A stretch of DNA of 64,000 bases from Syngnathus acus. Lineage: Eukaryota; Chordata; Actinopteri; Syngnathiformes; Syngnathidae. The position numbers and the translations under genes were made by a program. How positions within the stretch are numbered: the first letter of the stretch is position 1; the number at the start of each line of letters is the position of its first letter. The notes below the pieces were generated by a model. The model ran no database searches and had not been told where the DNA came from. It saw only the letters and a list, made by a program, of their open reading frames with translations. Positions 25,462 to 37,900 of this stretch are shown here, one piece after another. The stretch covers positions 5,150,491 to 5,214,490 of the forward strand of contig NC_051092.1 in the NCBI RefSeq assembly GCF_901709675.1. Reading direction: 5' to 3'.

Positions 25462-26584
25462 CAAAAGAATTGTTCTGCAGTCCAGTGCTGGAGCCAAAAA
25501 GCTCCATTTGGTGGTTCATCTCCGTTATCACCACCACATGCCGGCATTGAAATGAACCATTTTGCCGTTCTCGCATTTTTTATTTTTATTTTTAGATAAA
25601 CACCCGCCCAACTACTGGCGTCTGTGCTAGCAGCGTTTTTTTTTTTTTTTTTTTTTTCTCCTAGCAAACCTGCATCAATTGCTACTGATACCATTTCATC
25701 TTGTTTTCACTCGCATTCGCTTTGATGGCACTTTTGATATTTGTGTGTGCATAAAGAAAGAAATACTTGTTCAAGAACAATGCAGATGTAAACAAAGAAA
25801 GAGACCCCCCCCACACACACCACCACCATGTGACACGCGTCATGTTTTCCGCCCCATAAATTATGAATTCTGGGCTCGTGCAATATTATCGTATTGTGCC
25901 GCGCCGGTTCCGATAACGACGCGTATTAATGCGGCGGCGTGAAAAATGCATGAGGGGGAAGGTCGCCCGACACTGAATAATGATGCTTCAATTTGACCAC
26001 ACGTTTGTGTAAATATTGTCTTTTCCCTGTTTTTGCTTTTCTACACTTGATTGAAATGTTTTTTTTATTTTTTTATGTGCTTTCCATTGGAGTCCATTTT
26101 GTGAGACGCAAGTCCTGTTGTACGGTTAAAACAAGAATAAATGTTGAATTGTACTCCACCCAGTTGGCTGCGAAAGCACTTTTGATTCCAACGTTTGAAC
26201 TGATTGCAGCTGTTCTCCATTGAAAAAGGTGCGAGATCAAAAGGCGGAAAAGCTCCGAGGGCCGTTTTGCCTGTTTAGCATTTAACCCCCCGCAGGCCTC
26301 CAGGGAGCCACGCCGAGCTCGCCTGATCCCGCTGCGCAGCCTCATTAGGCTGCTGTGAAGGTCATGCAAGTAAGTGTCGAACGCTCACATATGTAAATAC
26401 GCCACATTGCCTTTGCATGTGTTTGTTTATAATGAGCTCATCATCGCTGTTGGATGGAATCAGGAAAAAAAAAAAAAAAACACGCCATCTTGCTTGAGTT
26501 ACCAAACACGGCATCGTTTGTTTTATGTTACATCGGGACTTTAACATGTTGCCGGTGCTCACGCTGACCCCCCCCAAAAATCTA
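25462..26584. other. MFGE8-HAPLN3 spacer, left part
   Basis: No coding exon is recognised. It has a 22-base poly-T (about 25636-25657), a CACA/CACC patch near 25806-25828, and a relatively GC-rich, low-repeat block at about 26225-26370 that could be conserved non-coding sequence. Alignment to other fish would be needed to say so. Confidence 0.35.
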
Positions 26585-27307
26585 CCGTTTTTTTCCGTGT
26601 ATAATGCGCAAAATTTAACTAATTTATTGTCCTAAAATCTGGGGTGCGCATTATACATGGGTACAAATTTTTTTAAATTTTTTTTTTTTTTTAATTTTTT
26701 TTTTTTTTTTTTTCAGAAAATCATGGTACAACAAAACCAACAACAGGACTGACCGACAATAGTGTGTTTGTACTGTGCTCTGGTCATTTCGTCAAAGAAG
26801 GGATAATAGTCCTCTTCTCTTCTTGACTGACAATGAATGTGATAGTTTAATACAATCAGCAAATAACAAAATGCGTATTACAGGTAATATTTTATTTCAC
26901 AACACTTTGCCATGTTCCTTTCGTCTCTGCTGTTCACTTCAAACACGCTCCATACGAACGCAATGCTCTCGTATCAGACGCTTGCTCGATCACCTGCTCG
27001 TTTGCTGTCACAATGTACCCTACACAAATCCGAAACATTTGTTGCGGCTCCGAGTCACGACGAGGGGCAAGTTTTGCTTTCCAAGGGTGTTTTTATTCCT
27101 CTTCAACGTCTCTCCCATACAGAGCCGCCTTTTTCACATGTCCGCACGTCACTTTCCTCTCTTTTCATCTGATCGCGGTGGTGCCTTTACGGGCAGTCGG
27201 AGAAATCAACGCCAACAAAAAAAAATACATCCAGCCTAGTTAAGACCATACCAAAGACTATAAAAATGGGACCCATTGCCTCCCTGCGTGTGTGACGATC
27301 ATTGGGA

Positions 27308-27342
<35 letters not shown>

Positions 27343-27443
27343 GGTGCGTATTATACATGGATACAGGCTTTTTTCCAGCATCAACATGCCATTTTTAGGG
27401 TGCGTATTATACATGGGGGCGCATTATACACGGAAAAAAACGG
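26585..27443. mobile_element. Non-autonomous pogo/Tigger-like DNA transposon with TA target duplication
   Basis: The 859-bp element is flanked by TA on both sides (26583-26584, 27444-27445). Its termini are 25-bp perfect inverted repeats (26585-26609 and 27419-27443), starting CCGTTTTTTTCCGTG. Sub-terminal direct repeats with core GTGCG(C/T)ATTATACATGG lie at 26642, 27342 and 27398. No intact transposase is present. On the minus strand an ATG opens a short frame (about 26930 leftward), and a later stretch translates with acidic EEDYYPFFDEM, possibly remains of a deleted coding region. TA duplication and TIR style fit Tc1/mariner-superfamily pogo/Tigger elements. The family name is from motif memory. 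Confidence 0.8.
27309..27339. repeat. Poly-A tract inside the transposon
   Basis: About 30 A residues just inside the right sub-terminal repeats. Together with poly-T near 26680-26712 it brackets the interior of the element. Confidence 0.85.
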
Positions 27444-28034
27444 TACTTTTATTTATAACAATGCTTTTTCTCAAAGGCCTTGAAGGCACGTGTGTTACAA
27501 TAAATGTGCTGACTAGGCGGTTTTAATAGGAGCAATGAAATCTGACCAGTTCCTTCTGCACGGAAGCATTTGAGTGAATTTGTCACTGAAATGAATCCCG
27601 GTTAGCTATTTTCAAGTATTATATTATGAGATTATATTAAATTATTATTATTTTATTATCTTTAGAATTTTTTATATATTACATGATATATTATTTCTAA
27701 CAAAATATATTATTAGGAATTATTTATATATTATATAATAATATCGTTAAAAAAAAAAAAAAAAAACATCCAGACCATTATGATCTTTCTTTGGGTGTGG
27801 ACGCTTCCATTGATGTCAAATTGAAATGTGAGAGGGAAGGGGGAGGGGGAGGCTATGGATTGCTCCTTGCATCAGTTTTTATTGACTCATCACCCAGGCA
27901 GGGGCTCTCAGGGCAGATTCACCTCTGGAGTAAAACTTCATCCTCCTCTCCCACCCTGCCCCGTCTGTCCGCTGGTGTGAGCAGCTTGAGATGGATGGAC
28001 AACATCCAGTATAGCGTCCACACAGGCTGGAGCT

Positions 28035-28100
28035 GAGATTCGAACCCAGAACAGTGGGACTGTGAGACAGCCAAGCAAACACTGGCCCCACCGTCCACCC
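28035..28100 (-). mobile_element. tRNA-derived SINE-like fragment (minus orientation)
   Basis: GAGATTCGAACCCAGAACAG followed by GTGGGACTGTGAGACAG, ACACTGGCCCCACCG is the minus-strand image of fish repeats carrying a B-box-like GGTTCGAATC and the phrase CTGTCTCACAGTCCCAC. Only the tRNA-like part is recognised; it is diverged. Confidence 0.4.
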
Positions 28101-28984
28101 ACGAGCGTGTCATCTGATTCCAAATGTGTCATCGCGTTACTCGTTTGAAGAAATTCGTTTTGTGGAGGAGTGGCTCTTCCGTCTGCTCGCTTCGGAAATA
28201 GCTCCTTACTTCAAAGAAAGCAAACATCCAAATTGAAGTTGACAACATGTCACGTGTGTGAGCCGGTTTCATCCTGGAAACAATTCCAGCACGGGGGGGG
28301 GGGCTCATTAATCAAGTGACGGCCACATCCATCTATCTATCCATCCCTGCTCCTTCCAACTTCCTGCTGCAGGAACATATTAATGAGGAAATCATCCTGG
28401 AAAAGTCGACTATTTCTGCTCACATCAGATGAAAAGGATTTACAATCCATTCTGTCTTTTCAGATTTGCCGTCGATGCGTTTGGACTACCGACGAACAAA
28501 AACAAGGACGTTATTAGTTGTTATTCCAGTTGACGCTCGACTTCCTCTCTAATCCACTCACACACACACACAAATACACACTTACCTTCCTTCAGAGGTT
28601 GTGTAATGACGGTGTGTCCACACTGATGTGGTTACACAATAGACGTCTGGGCTCCGCACAAACGCAAACAAACGAGCGGTGGCTGGCCTTGAAGGTTGCG
28701 GGCCCGCGCCCAAATTATAGCCCTCCACTCTTTGGGACAATGGGGGTGGCTTTAAAAGGGGGAGGGAGGGGGTGCTGGTATTTGTGGCCTCAGGCAGCAA
28801 GCTTTCATGTGCGGCCCTGGGAAGACTGAGCGAGATAACAACTTAGGGACGAACACTGGCTTCAGCCAGGTACGCTTGAAATGCTCGATTGTTGAGGAAG
28901 TGATAACAAACCTGGCAAGACTCACTTGACAGCTGTCCATCATCTTGTCATCACTCTCCACAAGTGGAATGTGACCCCAGTGCT

Positions 28985-29095
28985 TTTTTTAGGAGAACTT
29001 CTGTATCCCAACTAACAATCACAATTTTAAGTGGGGTTCCTCAGGGAAGTATCTTAGGTCCATTCCATTTCTTATCACCATTTGTGATGTCTAAG
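28985..29095 (+). mobile_element. Non-LTR retrotransposon reverse-transcriptase remnant
   Basis: The translated frame reads RRTSVSQLTITILSGVPQGS then ILGPFHFL. SGVPQGSxLGPxxFL is the signature of reverse-transcriptase domain motif in jockey/L2/Rex-type LINEs. Only about 35 codons are preserved, and the following frame decays into A/T-rich sequence. It is a dead 5'-truncated or internally deleted copy. Confidence 0.75.
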
Positions 29096-30243
29096 AAAAA
29101 AAATGTGAATTACTCTTTCCTACAGTGTGCATTTATTTATTTATTTATATTTCAAGAGAAAATGGTGGGATTGAAAAATCCCTGAGGAACTCCACACAAA
29201 ACAGTGATTGGCGGATTATGTGAGTTGAACGTTTTAATATTGCTATGCACAATCTTGTGCGTGTTAGAAAACAGAATTTGACTCTTTAAAGAGCGACGGG
29301 TAATGTGGTGGGAACACGGACGGTTCTCGACAGTTTGAATTGTTTCAAACTCCCGTGTAAAGATTATGCAAGGGAAGCAGGACGTTGAAGTGTTTTTATG
29401 GTGTTGTCGGTGGCCAGAGGTTGAATGAGGTTGGGGCTTGGTGTCAGGAGGGCGGCCAACATCTGCGCTTCACTCAACCGTGACAGTGTTTGCTCAACAG
29501 TATATTGTATGCGGAAGCCTCCCCCGCTAACCCAGCACGCTTGTTTTTCACCACTGTAACGCAACTTGACGAGGGCGACGCATGTTCTATCTACTCAAGG
29601 CTTTGGCAAAACAAAAATGACCTTTGGCCAACATGGCCGCCAGCCTTCTGGATAAATGCTTGGCTTGTGTTGTCTTTGCAGCTGACCTTCATTCAACGGG
29701 ACATATTGCGGAAAATTGCCCGTTAACTCTTTGGACGGTGAACCCCCGTGACTTGTGACTGTAATTACCTATACATGCCACAAGATGGCGGCAAAGCGCA
29801 TTCTTCTATTGAATAAAGCTATGGCCCAACTTAATGGCGTCCAACAACAAGAGGGCACCAAAAGCTACAGTGGCATCTCGACAGTTGCCTGATGGGGGTT
29901 TTTGAGATGCGTGACTTCACTCACTGATATTTTTGTTTGTTTTCGCTTCAGTATGCAAGTACAATTTTTGATACAAACGCTAAATGGTAGCAAACACTCT
30001 CTTACCGTAATGCTAGCATGCCTTATCTGAAACACAAGTAAGCAATGTTAGCTACAATGTTTCTATAATATACTTTATTCCCTTAAATTCACACCTACAT
30101 TACATTTAAAATGGTGTTGCTTTTGATAATTATTAAGAAGTATAAATGGGAGAAAATCCAACCAATATTTGACATGTTAAAATGACTTTTTCTAATTGTC
30201 ACCCACTGTGTCACTTGAGGTCGCAGTGTGGAGCCCACCGTGG
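29096..30243. other. Spacer upstream of HAPLN3
   Basis: No exon, RNA gene or intact repeat is supportable. The sequence is of mixed composition with scattered A/T runs. AATAAA occurs near 29812 without an associated gene. Confidence 0.4.
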
Positions 30244-30387
30244 TGACGTCACCCCACGTTGAGGAGGAGGAGACGGTGAAGTCCACACACATCTATAGAG
30301 GAACGTATCCACACAGACGCGTGCAGTGAGCAAGCGAGTGAGTGGCTGGAAGCGACACTTTGCGTTCTTCTCGTCTCTTCTCAGTTG
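30244..30387 (+). promoter_or_regulatory. Putative HAPLN3 promoter and non-coding exon 1
   Basis: A perfect CRE palindrome TGACGTCA (30244-30251) is followed by ATCTATAGAG, a weak TATA-like site near 30290, and by a sequence ending at a strong donor TTG/gtgagt (GT at 30388). The acceptor ttgtctttcag precedes the start-codon exon at 30685. So exon 1 is likely about 30310-30387 and untranslated. Confidence 0.5.
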
Positions 30388-30688
30388 GTGAGTTTAACCA
30401 TGTTTGTTATCATTCATGTTGTGCTCAAAGTGAAAAGATTGAAGACGAATAATTCGACGAGAAAGGAGAAATCCGTTGTTAGAAACTTTGCTGTTTATTA
30501 GTGATGGGAACAGAAGAACAGCAGGACGACTTTAAACGACAATATTTTACTTTAAACAATTTTATGTATACATGTTTTGATATTTTTAGAAGGCTTTCTG
30601 CTTGGATGTGACTAAAACACCCTGTTGGTATTTAGGGGACTTTCTTTTTTGTGTGTGCGTGTGTGCGTGAAAATTGTCTTTCAGCGTA

Positions 30689-32318
30689 ATGCTTGGTGGT
30701 CTCTTGCGCCCCCTGTTGGCCGTCTGCGGACTTATGCTGCTGCCAGCCGCCGCCGTTCACTTCAACTATAAGAACGGCTTCTACTATCATGACGGCAGCA
30801 ACGGCAATGGCAACGGAGAAAGTAACTGTCTTAGTTCATTATATTTGTTGCAAAAAATACATATTTTAAAAGCGTTAATACGTGTATGTCTGTTCATATT
30901 TTCTGCGTTCATATTTTTTATTGGATTATTTAATTATCTTTTGAATCTGTTTTTATGCCCCATTTTAATCTCCATAATATTGCTATATTTTCCAATACAT
31001 CATTTATTTTGTGATTAATTTTTAAATATGGAAAATCTATCCATCCATTCTTTCATTTTGCGAACCACTTATCCTCAGTTTAATATACATGACCTATATT
31101 GTATTTTTTCTGTCACAATGTCTTTTTTTTTTTTCCAAGTGACCAAATTGTGTCTTCTCACAGTCTATTTCAACGGGGTCCGTCTGTACGTGGAGTCCCC
31201 GAACCCGTCCGTGTCAGCCACCAGGGGCAGCAGCGTCACCCTTCCCTGCCACTTCCACTACAAACCCGAGCTCAACGAGCCGCGCCGGACGCGGGTCAAG
31301 TGGTCGTGGTTGCCCGCCAACGCCGTCGGCGAGCCCGTTCACCCCGCCGCCATGGAAACGCAGGTGATGGTCGCCATGGACAACCGCCACCGCAGCTACG
31401 GCGGATTCCGGGGCCGGGTCCGCCTGCGACGCTCGGCGCCGGGCGACATGTCGCTGGTCATCAGTGAGCTGCGTCTCAACGACACGGGGCGGTACCGTTG
31501 CGAGGTGATAGACGGGTTGGAGGATGAGAGCGTCACCGTGGAATTGGAGCTGCGAGGTGAGTGGACCGGGAATGGGAAAAGAACCTCCCAGAATCATTTG
31601 CAACATCATTTTCCACGGGTCAGTGTATTTCTCTTCTCGGCTGTAGGTGTGGTGTTTCCGTACCACTCCGCCGAAGGACGCTACCACTTCAACTTCCAGG
31701 GGGCCCAGCAGGCGTGCCAGGATCAGGACGCCACCCTGGCCACCTTCGAGCAGCTCTTCACGGCGTGGGACGAGGGCTTGGACTGGTGCAACGCCGGCTG
31801 GTTGGCCGACGGCACCGTGCAGTACCCCATCACGACGTCTCGTGACGGATGCGGGGGGGCGGACCTAGCGCCAGGCCTGCGCACTTACGGCCAACGCCAT
31901 CGCCTCCTCCACCGCTTCGACGCCTTCTGCTTCTCCGCTTCCATCAAAGGTCAGAATCAGAAAACGGCAAAGGTGGATTATCGTGTTTAGACTCGTACAG
32001 GCTCAGAACGTAAACAAATGTTTGACTTCCCCTTCCGCAGGGACCGTTTACTTCCTAGCGAGCCCAACCAAGCTCAACTTCACCGAAGCGCTGCAGGCGT
32101 GCGCGGGAAACTCCGCTCACATCGCCAAAGTGGGCCAGCTGTACGCCGCCTGGAGACTGGCAGGATTGGACCGTTGCGACGCCGGCTGGCTGGCGGACGG
32201 CAGCGTCCGCTATCCCATCGTCAAGCCCCGCGCTAACTGCGGGCCGCCGCAAGCGGGCGTGCGTAGCTTCGGCTTCCCCCCGCGCCACCTGAAATTTGGC
32301 GTCTACTGTTATCGCTAA
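30689..32318 (+). CDS. HAPLN3: Hyaluronan and proteoglycan link protein 3
   Basis: Link proteins lock proteoglycan G1 domains onto hyaluronan in extracellular matrix. Four coding exons: 30689-30821, 31164-31556, 31647-31949, 32041-32318, all joined in phase 1, giving 368 aa (human 360). A signal peptide covers about residues 1-22 (LLAVCGLMLLPAAAV). An Ig V-type domain is about residues 50-175, with VTLPCHF and YRCEVIDGLEDES holding the disulfide Cys. Link module 1 (about 177-276) has GVVFPYHSAEGRYHFNF and WCNAGWLADGTVQYPI. Link module 2 (about 277-368) has [16 protein letters not shown] and ends GVYCYR. FNYKNGFYY and the divergent spacer with NGNGNG match HAPLN3 rather than HAPLN1/2/4. Intron 1 contains a repeat-like TCCATCCATTC tract near 31040. 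It is convergent with ACAN, its functional partner. Confidence 0.95.
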
Positions 32319-33332
32319 CCTCTGGTTTGTCTGAGAGGTTAGCTTTAGCATTAGCCTACAAAAAAATGGGTATTATTGATACCATTTGAAATGATATTGT
32401 TCTCCTCTTCCTCCTTAAGACCACTAGTGACTGTGATGCCAACTTCTTGACGCCTCTTTCCCACTGCACAGTACTCACTTGGCTCTACTCGCCTCGGTTT
32501 GGGGTGGTTGGTTTTCCACCTCATTCTAAAACTTCTTCAGTGGTCGGGTGACTAAGGGCAAGAAGAGGAGCGTGCGGCGTCCACAGCTAAGAAGCCACAT
32601 CGGGGTAAGCTAACGTTAGCGTGTGTGTTTGTACTTTTGTTTTTTCCGATGGCCCATTCCTCGTAAACATCAAAGACAATGGGGTTTAATTCTGTTCCCT
32701 CCACCCCTCCCTGTTGAAAAACGTTATTGTCAAGTCCAGCGAACGAATTGCGTTATAATCTTTTGAAGCGTTTGAGACGAAGCGTCAATAGCAAGTGGAG
32801 CCATGCTGAGACGAGTAGGTACCGTGCATTGGAAAAGGGACGTTGGAACACTTTGGGACGTCTTGTACAAAATCCTGTTTCGTAGAATGACTTAATCAAA
32901 GGCTGTTTTTTCGTTTTGTTTTTAATTTTCCCTCATTTTCTGTATTGTTGCAAGTCCCAAAGATTGTTCGATATACGGGATTGTTGCTCAAGCGAGAAAG
33001 AATAAGATGATTGTATAAATATGCTGTAATCACCATTCTGGATGATTTTTTTACTTTTACTTTGTGTCACCTGGAAGTTCGCATGTCTTTTTGTTTATTT
33101 TTCCCTCTCACTGTGACGTCACACGCGCTGTACATTTAGCTGAAGGGCTCCTCCTACTGGTTTACTTAAGCGTCTGTGACTTAAACATTAGTGTTGCTTT
33201 TTCATTAAAACAGCAATTCAATGTGTTTGCTCGATTTATACTTTTTTTAGGCGTGGAATATCCGATAAGAACTGCTTCTTTTTAGATATACTAAAATACA
33301 GCAATCCAATTTTGTATTGTTTTATATGACGC

Positions 33333-33338
33333 AATAAA
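33333..33338 (+). terminator. HAPLN3 poly(A) signal
   Basis: AATAAA about 1.0 kb after the stop. The preceding 32319-33332 region has no coding exon and fits a long 3' UTR. Confidence 0.5.
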
Positions 33339-34976
33339 TCACTACTGGGCACGTCTTTGATTTGATATTTTTGCTTTTTGCCAGTTATGTCCACTATGAC
33401 GTCATCAGGCAAATTGTCACAGGGGCAAAAAAAAAAAAATCATGTCACTCACACGCATGGACTGGATTCCATCTTTTTATTTGGCGCAGCACACTACAGC
33501 AGACTGTATGCTCACGTCAGGGATGGCGACAACCACACAGTGACTTGTTGACTTTATTTCTTTCTATTACGGTGCCTGTTTTATTCTTCAAAAATGAAAT
33601 TGACTGTCCGCTCGATGTACTCGCTGTCACTTATATCGGATCGTACAACTTCACAGTCTGTATCTGCCTTCTAAAACACTTTTTTCCCCTGCAGAAGTGT
33701 CACATCATTTTTTTTATTTTTTTTTAATACTGTGAGAACTTAAACCGAGTAAGAATGGACTATCTGTGCGCCAGTGTGTTCTGCAAATGGGGGTCACATT
33801 TTAAAACTACACAACAAACTAATCACATTCATCCGGTTCCACAGACTAGGTAACCCGTGACATCATCTGCATTTGATAACAAGGAATGATACAGGATGAA
33901 TAATGACAAAGAAATTGTATGTTAATGACAGATCCTGCTGTTCACACAGTTGTGGCGTAGAATATTTACAGCGAGTCCCAAGCGTAAAGCCAGCGATGGG
34001 TCTCTACTATCAATTACCATTCAAATAGGAGTTTTCAATCACAGACATGTTGAATTCGGATTTGTGTTTGCATATGGAATGTTTCAAAAAATTATTTTAT
34101 TTTTAAAAAATAAGAAGGACAAATTATCCTCAACTATGGGAATATTTAGCGGTATTTGTTATTTTAAAAACCTATGCAAGAGTGGGAAGACATAATTGTC
34201 GATTTTTTTGTTTTTTGCACAATTTTAAGAAAATTGAATTGGTTTTATGTTTTCCTTAACATCAAGACAATTTAGAATCTTCGCATTTTGCTCAACACAA
34301 AGCAACGTAACCTAAAGGCAAAAGTTTTCGTAAATGTCAAAATGTTATCAAAAGTGCCCATTATTTATTCCCTAAAAATATTTTATCTAACGTGAGAGTG
34401 GGACAAAGTATGCTTCAATTAATCTCGATTAATGTCTTTTTTTTTTTCTTTCAAAAATCCAAAAATGACTACGTCTTAGTTAAAACTTTCAATTCATTTC
34501 TTTGTGTTTAAAACTAGGAATTTGTTTGTACTGACAAACTGAATGTTGTGAAAAGCATCGTATGAATTAATTTAATTAAAACAAATCTTTACTACACAAA
34601 AATAAAATTGTTTTAAAAATCGCCCCCGGGGACCAAATAGCACAAACACAGACCCTGACATAAAATGGGCTCAAAATATAGTATAGCAACACGCTATCAT
34701 TTGCAATCAATAACACTTTTGCCTTGACTCCTCCAGTAGTACTTGTGCATGGAGAACTTGTTACAGCTATAAATTAGACTCTATAAATAACATAATGTAA
34801 GTGCCTTCATTAAAGACACGGAGAGAAATGTGAGTCAGTTACATCGTCACCGTTTAAATGTGTTTTAGTGCTTTTGTATTTACATTGGCGGATTTCCTTT
34901 TTTGGTCGGGCAATATGCTTGGTGTCCACGAGAGGGGTCCTTTTGTGAATCTCACTTGCGCTTCATTCAGTCCCGC
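33339..34976. other. HAPLN3-ACAN convergent spacer with ACAN 3' UTR
   Basis: A/T-rich, no exon recognised. Minus-strand AATAAA candidates for ACAN (TTTATT on plus) lie at 34364-34369 and 34096-34101, implying an ACAN 3' UTR of 0.6-0.9 kb. Confidence 0.4.
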
Positions 34977-37900
34977 TCAAAGCGTCTTCCTGTGCTCCCG
35001 TCGGCCGCTGACTGCTCGACTTCTGCTCTTCACCGATCGTTTGTGTAGCCTGTTGCCGCCGGATGCTGGAGGGGCAAGCCAAAGATTTCGTTTATTTTTA
35101 TTTTTTGGGGGGCACAAAATCCTACTATAGTTGGGCAAACTTATAGCAACTCACTTTCTGTGCATTCCACTTGTGGCCTCTCCCACTGTCCGTTCTCCAT
35201 GCAACGTATGACAGGCAGGTGGCGCTGCGTGTAGCCCGCTTGACACTGGTAGCGCACTTTGGAGTTGACGGCGTAGTGATCTCTGGTGACGCCCATCGGT
35301 GAGCCGTGAGCCACCTCCGGGGGCGCTCCGCACCCCGCTGACAAGACAGACATTGATGAAATGAAATGGATGATGTTTTAATGCGGATCAGCACTCATTT
35401 GGATGGTTTCGATACATAGGAAGTCGATCTGGATCAGTTCCTACCGGGTTGAGTCTTGCACGAGAAGGGAAGGTAGTAATTGCAAGGAACGTCGTTCCAT
35501 TGGCCTGCCTCGTGCCCGATCATAACCACGCAGTCCTCCCCGGAGTTGAAGTAGTTGTCAGGTTGGTTAGGTCTCCAGTTCTCATACGTCTGGGATGGCA
35601 CAATTGCCGCAAAAAGTGTGAACCCTTGTTCCGAGATACGCCTCCATCTTGAAACTCACCAGGGCGCTGCCGTCTGTCCAGCGGAATTCATTCTGGACTT
35701 CTTTGTCATTGAGACCGATCCACTCATAGTCTTGACCTTTAGCTATGAAGCAGAGACATCGATATTTCTGAGACTGGTTCGGTTTGCACCTGAAATACGC
35801 TGAAATTGGGAGAATTACTTACAGTTGAGAAACTGCTGCTCCTCTTCAGATGTGACACTGACCAGGTGGGCATTGAGTTCCTGGCAACGTTGCTCGGCAT
35901 CTGACCAGGTGTGTCTGTCGGCAAAGTGGAGGTAACAGCTTCCCCTGAACTCCAACCAACCCTCGGGACAACCGTGTACAGCTGCACACAATATGACAAA
36001 AGACTTTATCGATACATTGTCTGTTTTTTGGTGTGCATTACCGCGAGCAACATACCCTCTTCTACTTGTGGCTGTTCCACAACGGGAGGTGTTGCCAGTG
36101 AAATCGACGGTGCTGTGGTTGGGCTGACGTACGCAGGATCTGGAGTCAGAACGACGACTGTAGCCTCCTCTTCCTCGTATCCAGATGATCCATTGTTGTC
36201 TGGATAGGTCATTGTAGATCCAGGAGGAAAAGCTATAGAAACCCCGGCAGTTGAGGGCTCGCCACTGCTAGAGATCTGAAGATGGGTTCCCGAGCCACTT
36301 TCCTGGCCACTAATTTCTACAACCCCGCGTCCCTCTTCTGAATGATGCACCTGAGGGGAAACGGTAACTTCCTTCATCCCGTCAGTTGTTAGAAAGATGA
36401 CATCATCGTCCGTTTGGGTTGGTTGGCCAGAGGCAGAACCGCTGCCCGAAAGACCAGATGTAAAACCACTCTGAAAGCCGCTGGGGTAGCCCGATGCATA
36501 GGGATGAGATCCAGACAACTCCTGATCTCCTGATGGCTGGATTGTTAAGTCAATGGCACTGTTGTCTGTGAAGGAGATGCTGGAAAATCCACTGATGCCT
36601 GACCCTGACAAAGAGCCAGAGCCAGATCCAGACAAAGATCCTGAACCGGACATTTCAGAAGACCCGTACAACTCCTGCTCTCCTGATTGAAGAACTGTTA
36701 GGTCAACGCCACTGCTGTCTGTAAAGGTGATGCCAGAAAATCCACTGATGCCTGACCCAGACAAGGAGCCTGATCCGGAAATCGATCCTGAGCCGGACAT
36801 TTCTGCAGATCCGTACAACTCCTGCTCTCCTGATTGCTGAACTGTCATGTCAATGGCACTTTTGACCGTAAAAGTGATACCAAAAATTCCACTGCCTGAC
36901 CCGGACATACCTCCTGATCCAGACATGCTTCCTGACCCGGACATACCTGACGCCCACAAGACTCCACTACCTAACTCCTGCTCAGTGAGGGTTGGGATCA
37001 CCAATTCTTTCTCTTTTCCATCCAGTATATTGATCAGAATGTCACCACTGCTGCCACTAATGTCTCCACTGCCCCTGGCAGAGCCTGACCCTGACACAAC
37101 AAAACCGGACCCAGATCCTGATGCGCTATAGGCGTCTCCTGAGGTGAAGATTGCGCTGCCACCCTCTGCTCCTTGCGGGTCACCAGAGGCAGAATGGTCT
37201 CCTGACAGGATGTCTGTGTGTCCACTGAAGGTGACGTCCAGTCCTGAGCCAGACGCTCCGCTCCCGCTGGTGGTGCTGGACCCGCCTGAGATTTGAAGAT
37301 CCCCACTGGCTGAATGATCGCCTGAGATCTGAAGATCCCCACTGGCTGAATGACCGCCTGAGATTTGAAGATCCCCACTGGCTGAAGCATCGCCTGATCC
37401 AGATGCAGAACCATCAAGTGGAACTAGAAGTCAAATTGGTGACGTCATTTTTCAATGTGCAAGTGCTGTGCAATCCTTCAAAACCCATTTTATGTTCATG
37501 CAGTTGATCAAAGCTGTCTTACCAGTAGGTGCAATTAGCTGGGTTGTGATATTTGTCCTTTGGATAACCTCTTCGATTTCTGTAGCGTTCAGAATTGTTT
37601 GGGTGTCATTGTAACCCACCGATGGTTCGACTAAAATCAAACAACAAAATTTCACGTGAGACTAGGAAAGTGAAGTGACCAAAATAGAAAGCAACTTTAA
37701 AAGTGATTTTACAGAATCAGTCTTACGAGTAGGAATGACGTGATCGACTGCGACCGTTGTCTTTCTGATAACATCCACTGTCAGTAACTTGTCAAAAATG
37801 GTTTCACTGATGGTGTCAATGGTGCTTTTGCTGTCAGTCTCAATGGCGAGTGTTTCAGCTGTAAAACACAAAATCCAGTTGGGAATCGACAGTAATATTT

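Noticed and set aside
26775-27239. 154-aa plus-strand frame inside the DNA transposon
   Set aside because: It has no DDE triad, HTH or other transposase motif and is not recognised; treated as a chance frame in the non-autonomous element.
31028-31990. 320-aa uninterrupted frame through HAPLN3 exons 2 and 3
   Set aside because: The frame is open across short introns, but homology and the GT-AG signals at 31557 and 31646 show the 90-nt piece between is an intron. The N-terminal MENLSIHS part is repeat sequence.
36847-37131. Plus-strand Pro/Asp-rich frame (repeated DPDIP)
   Set aside because: It is the antisense image of the Ser-Gly repeats of the ACAN attachment exon.
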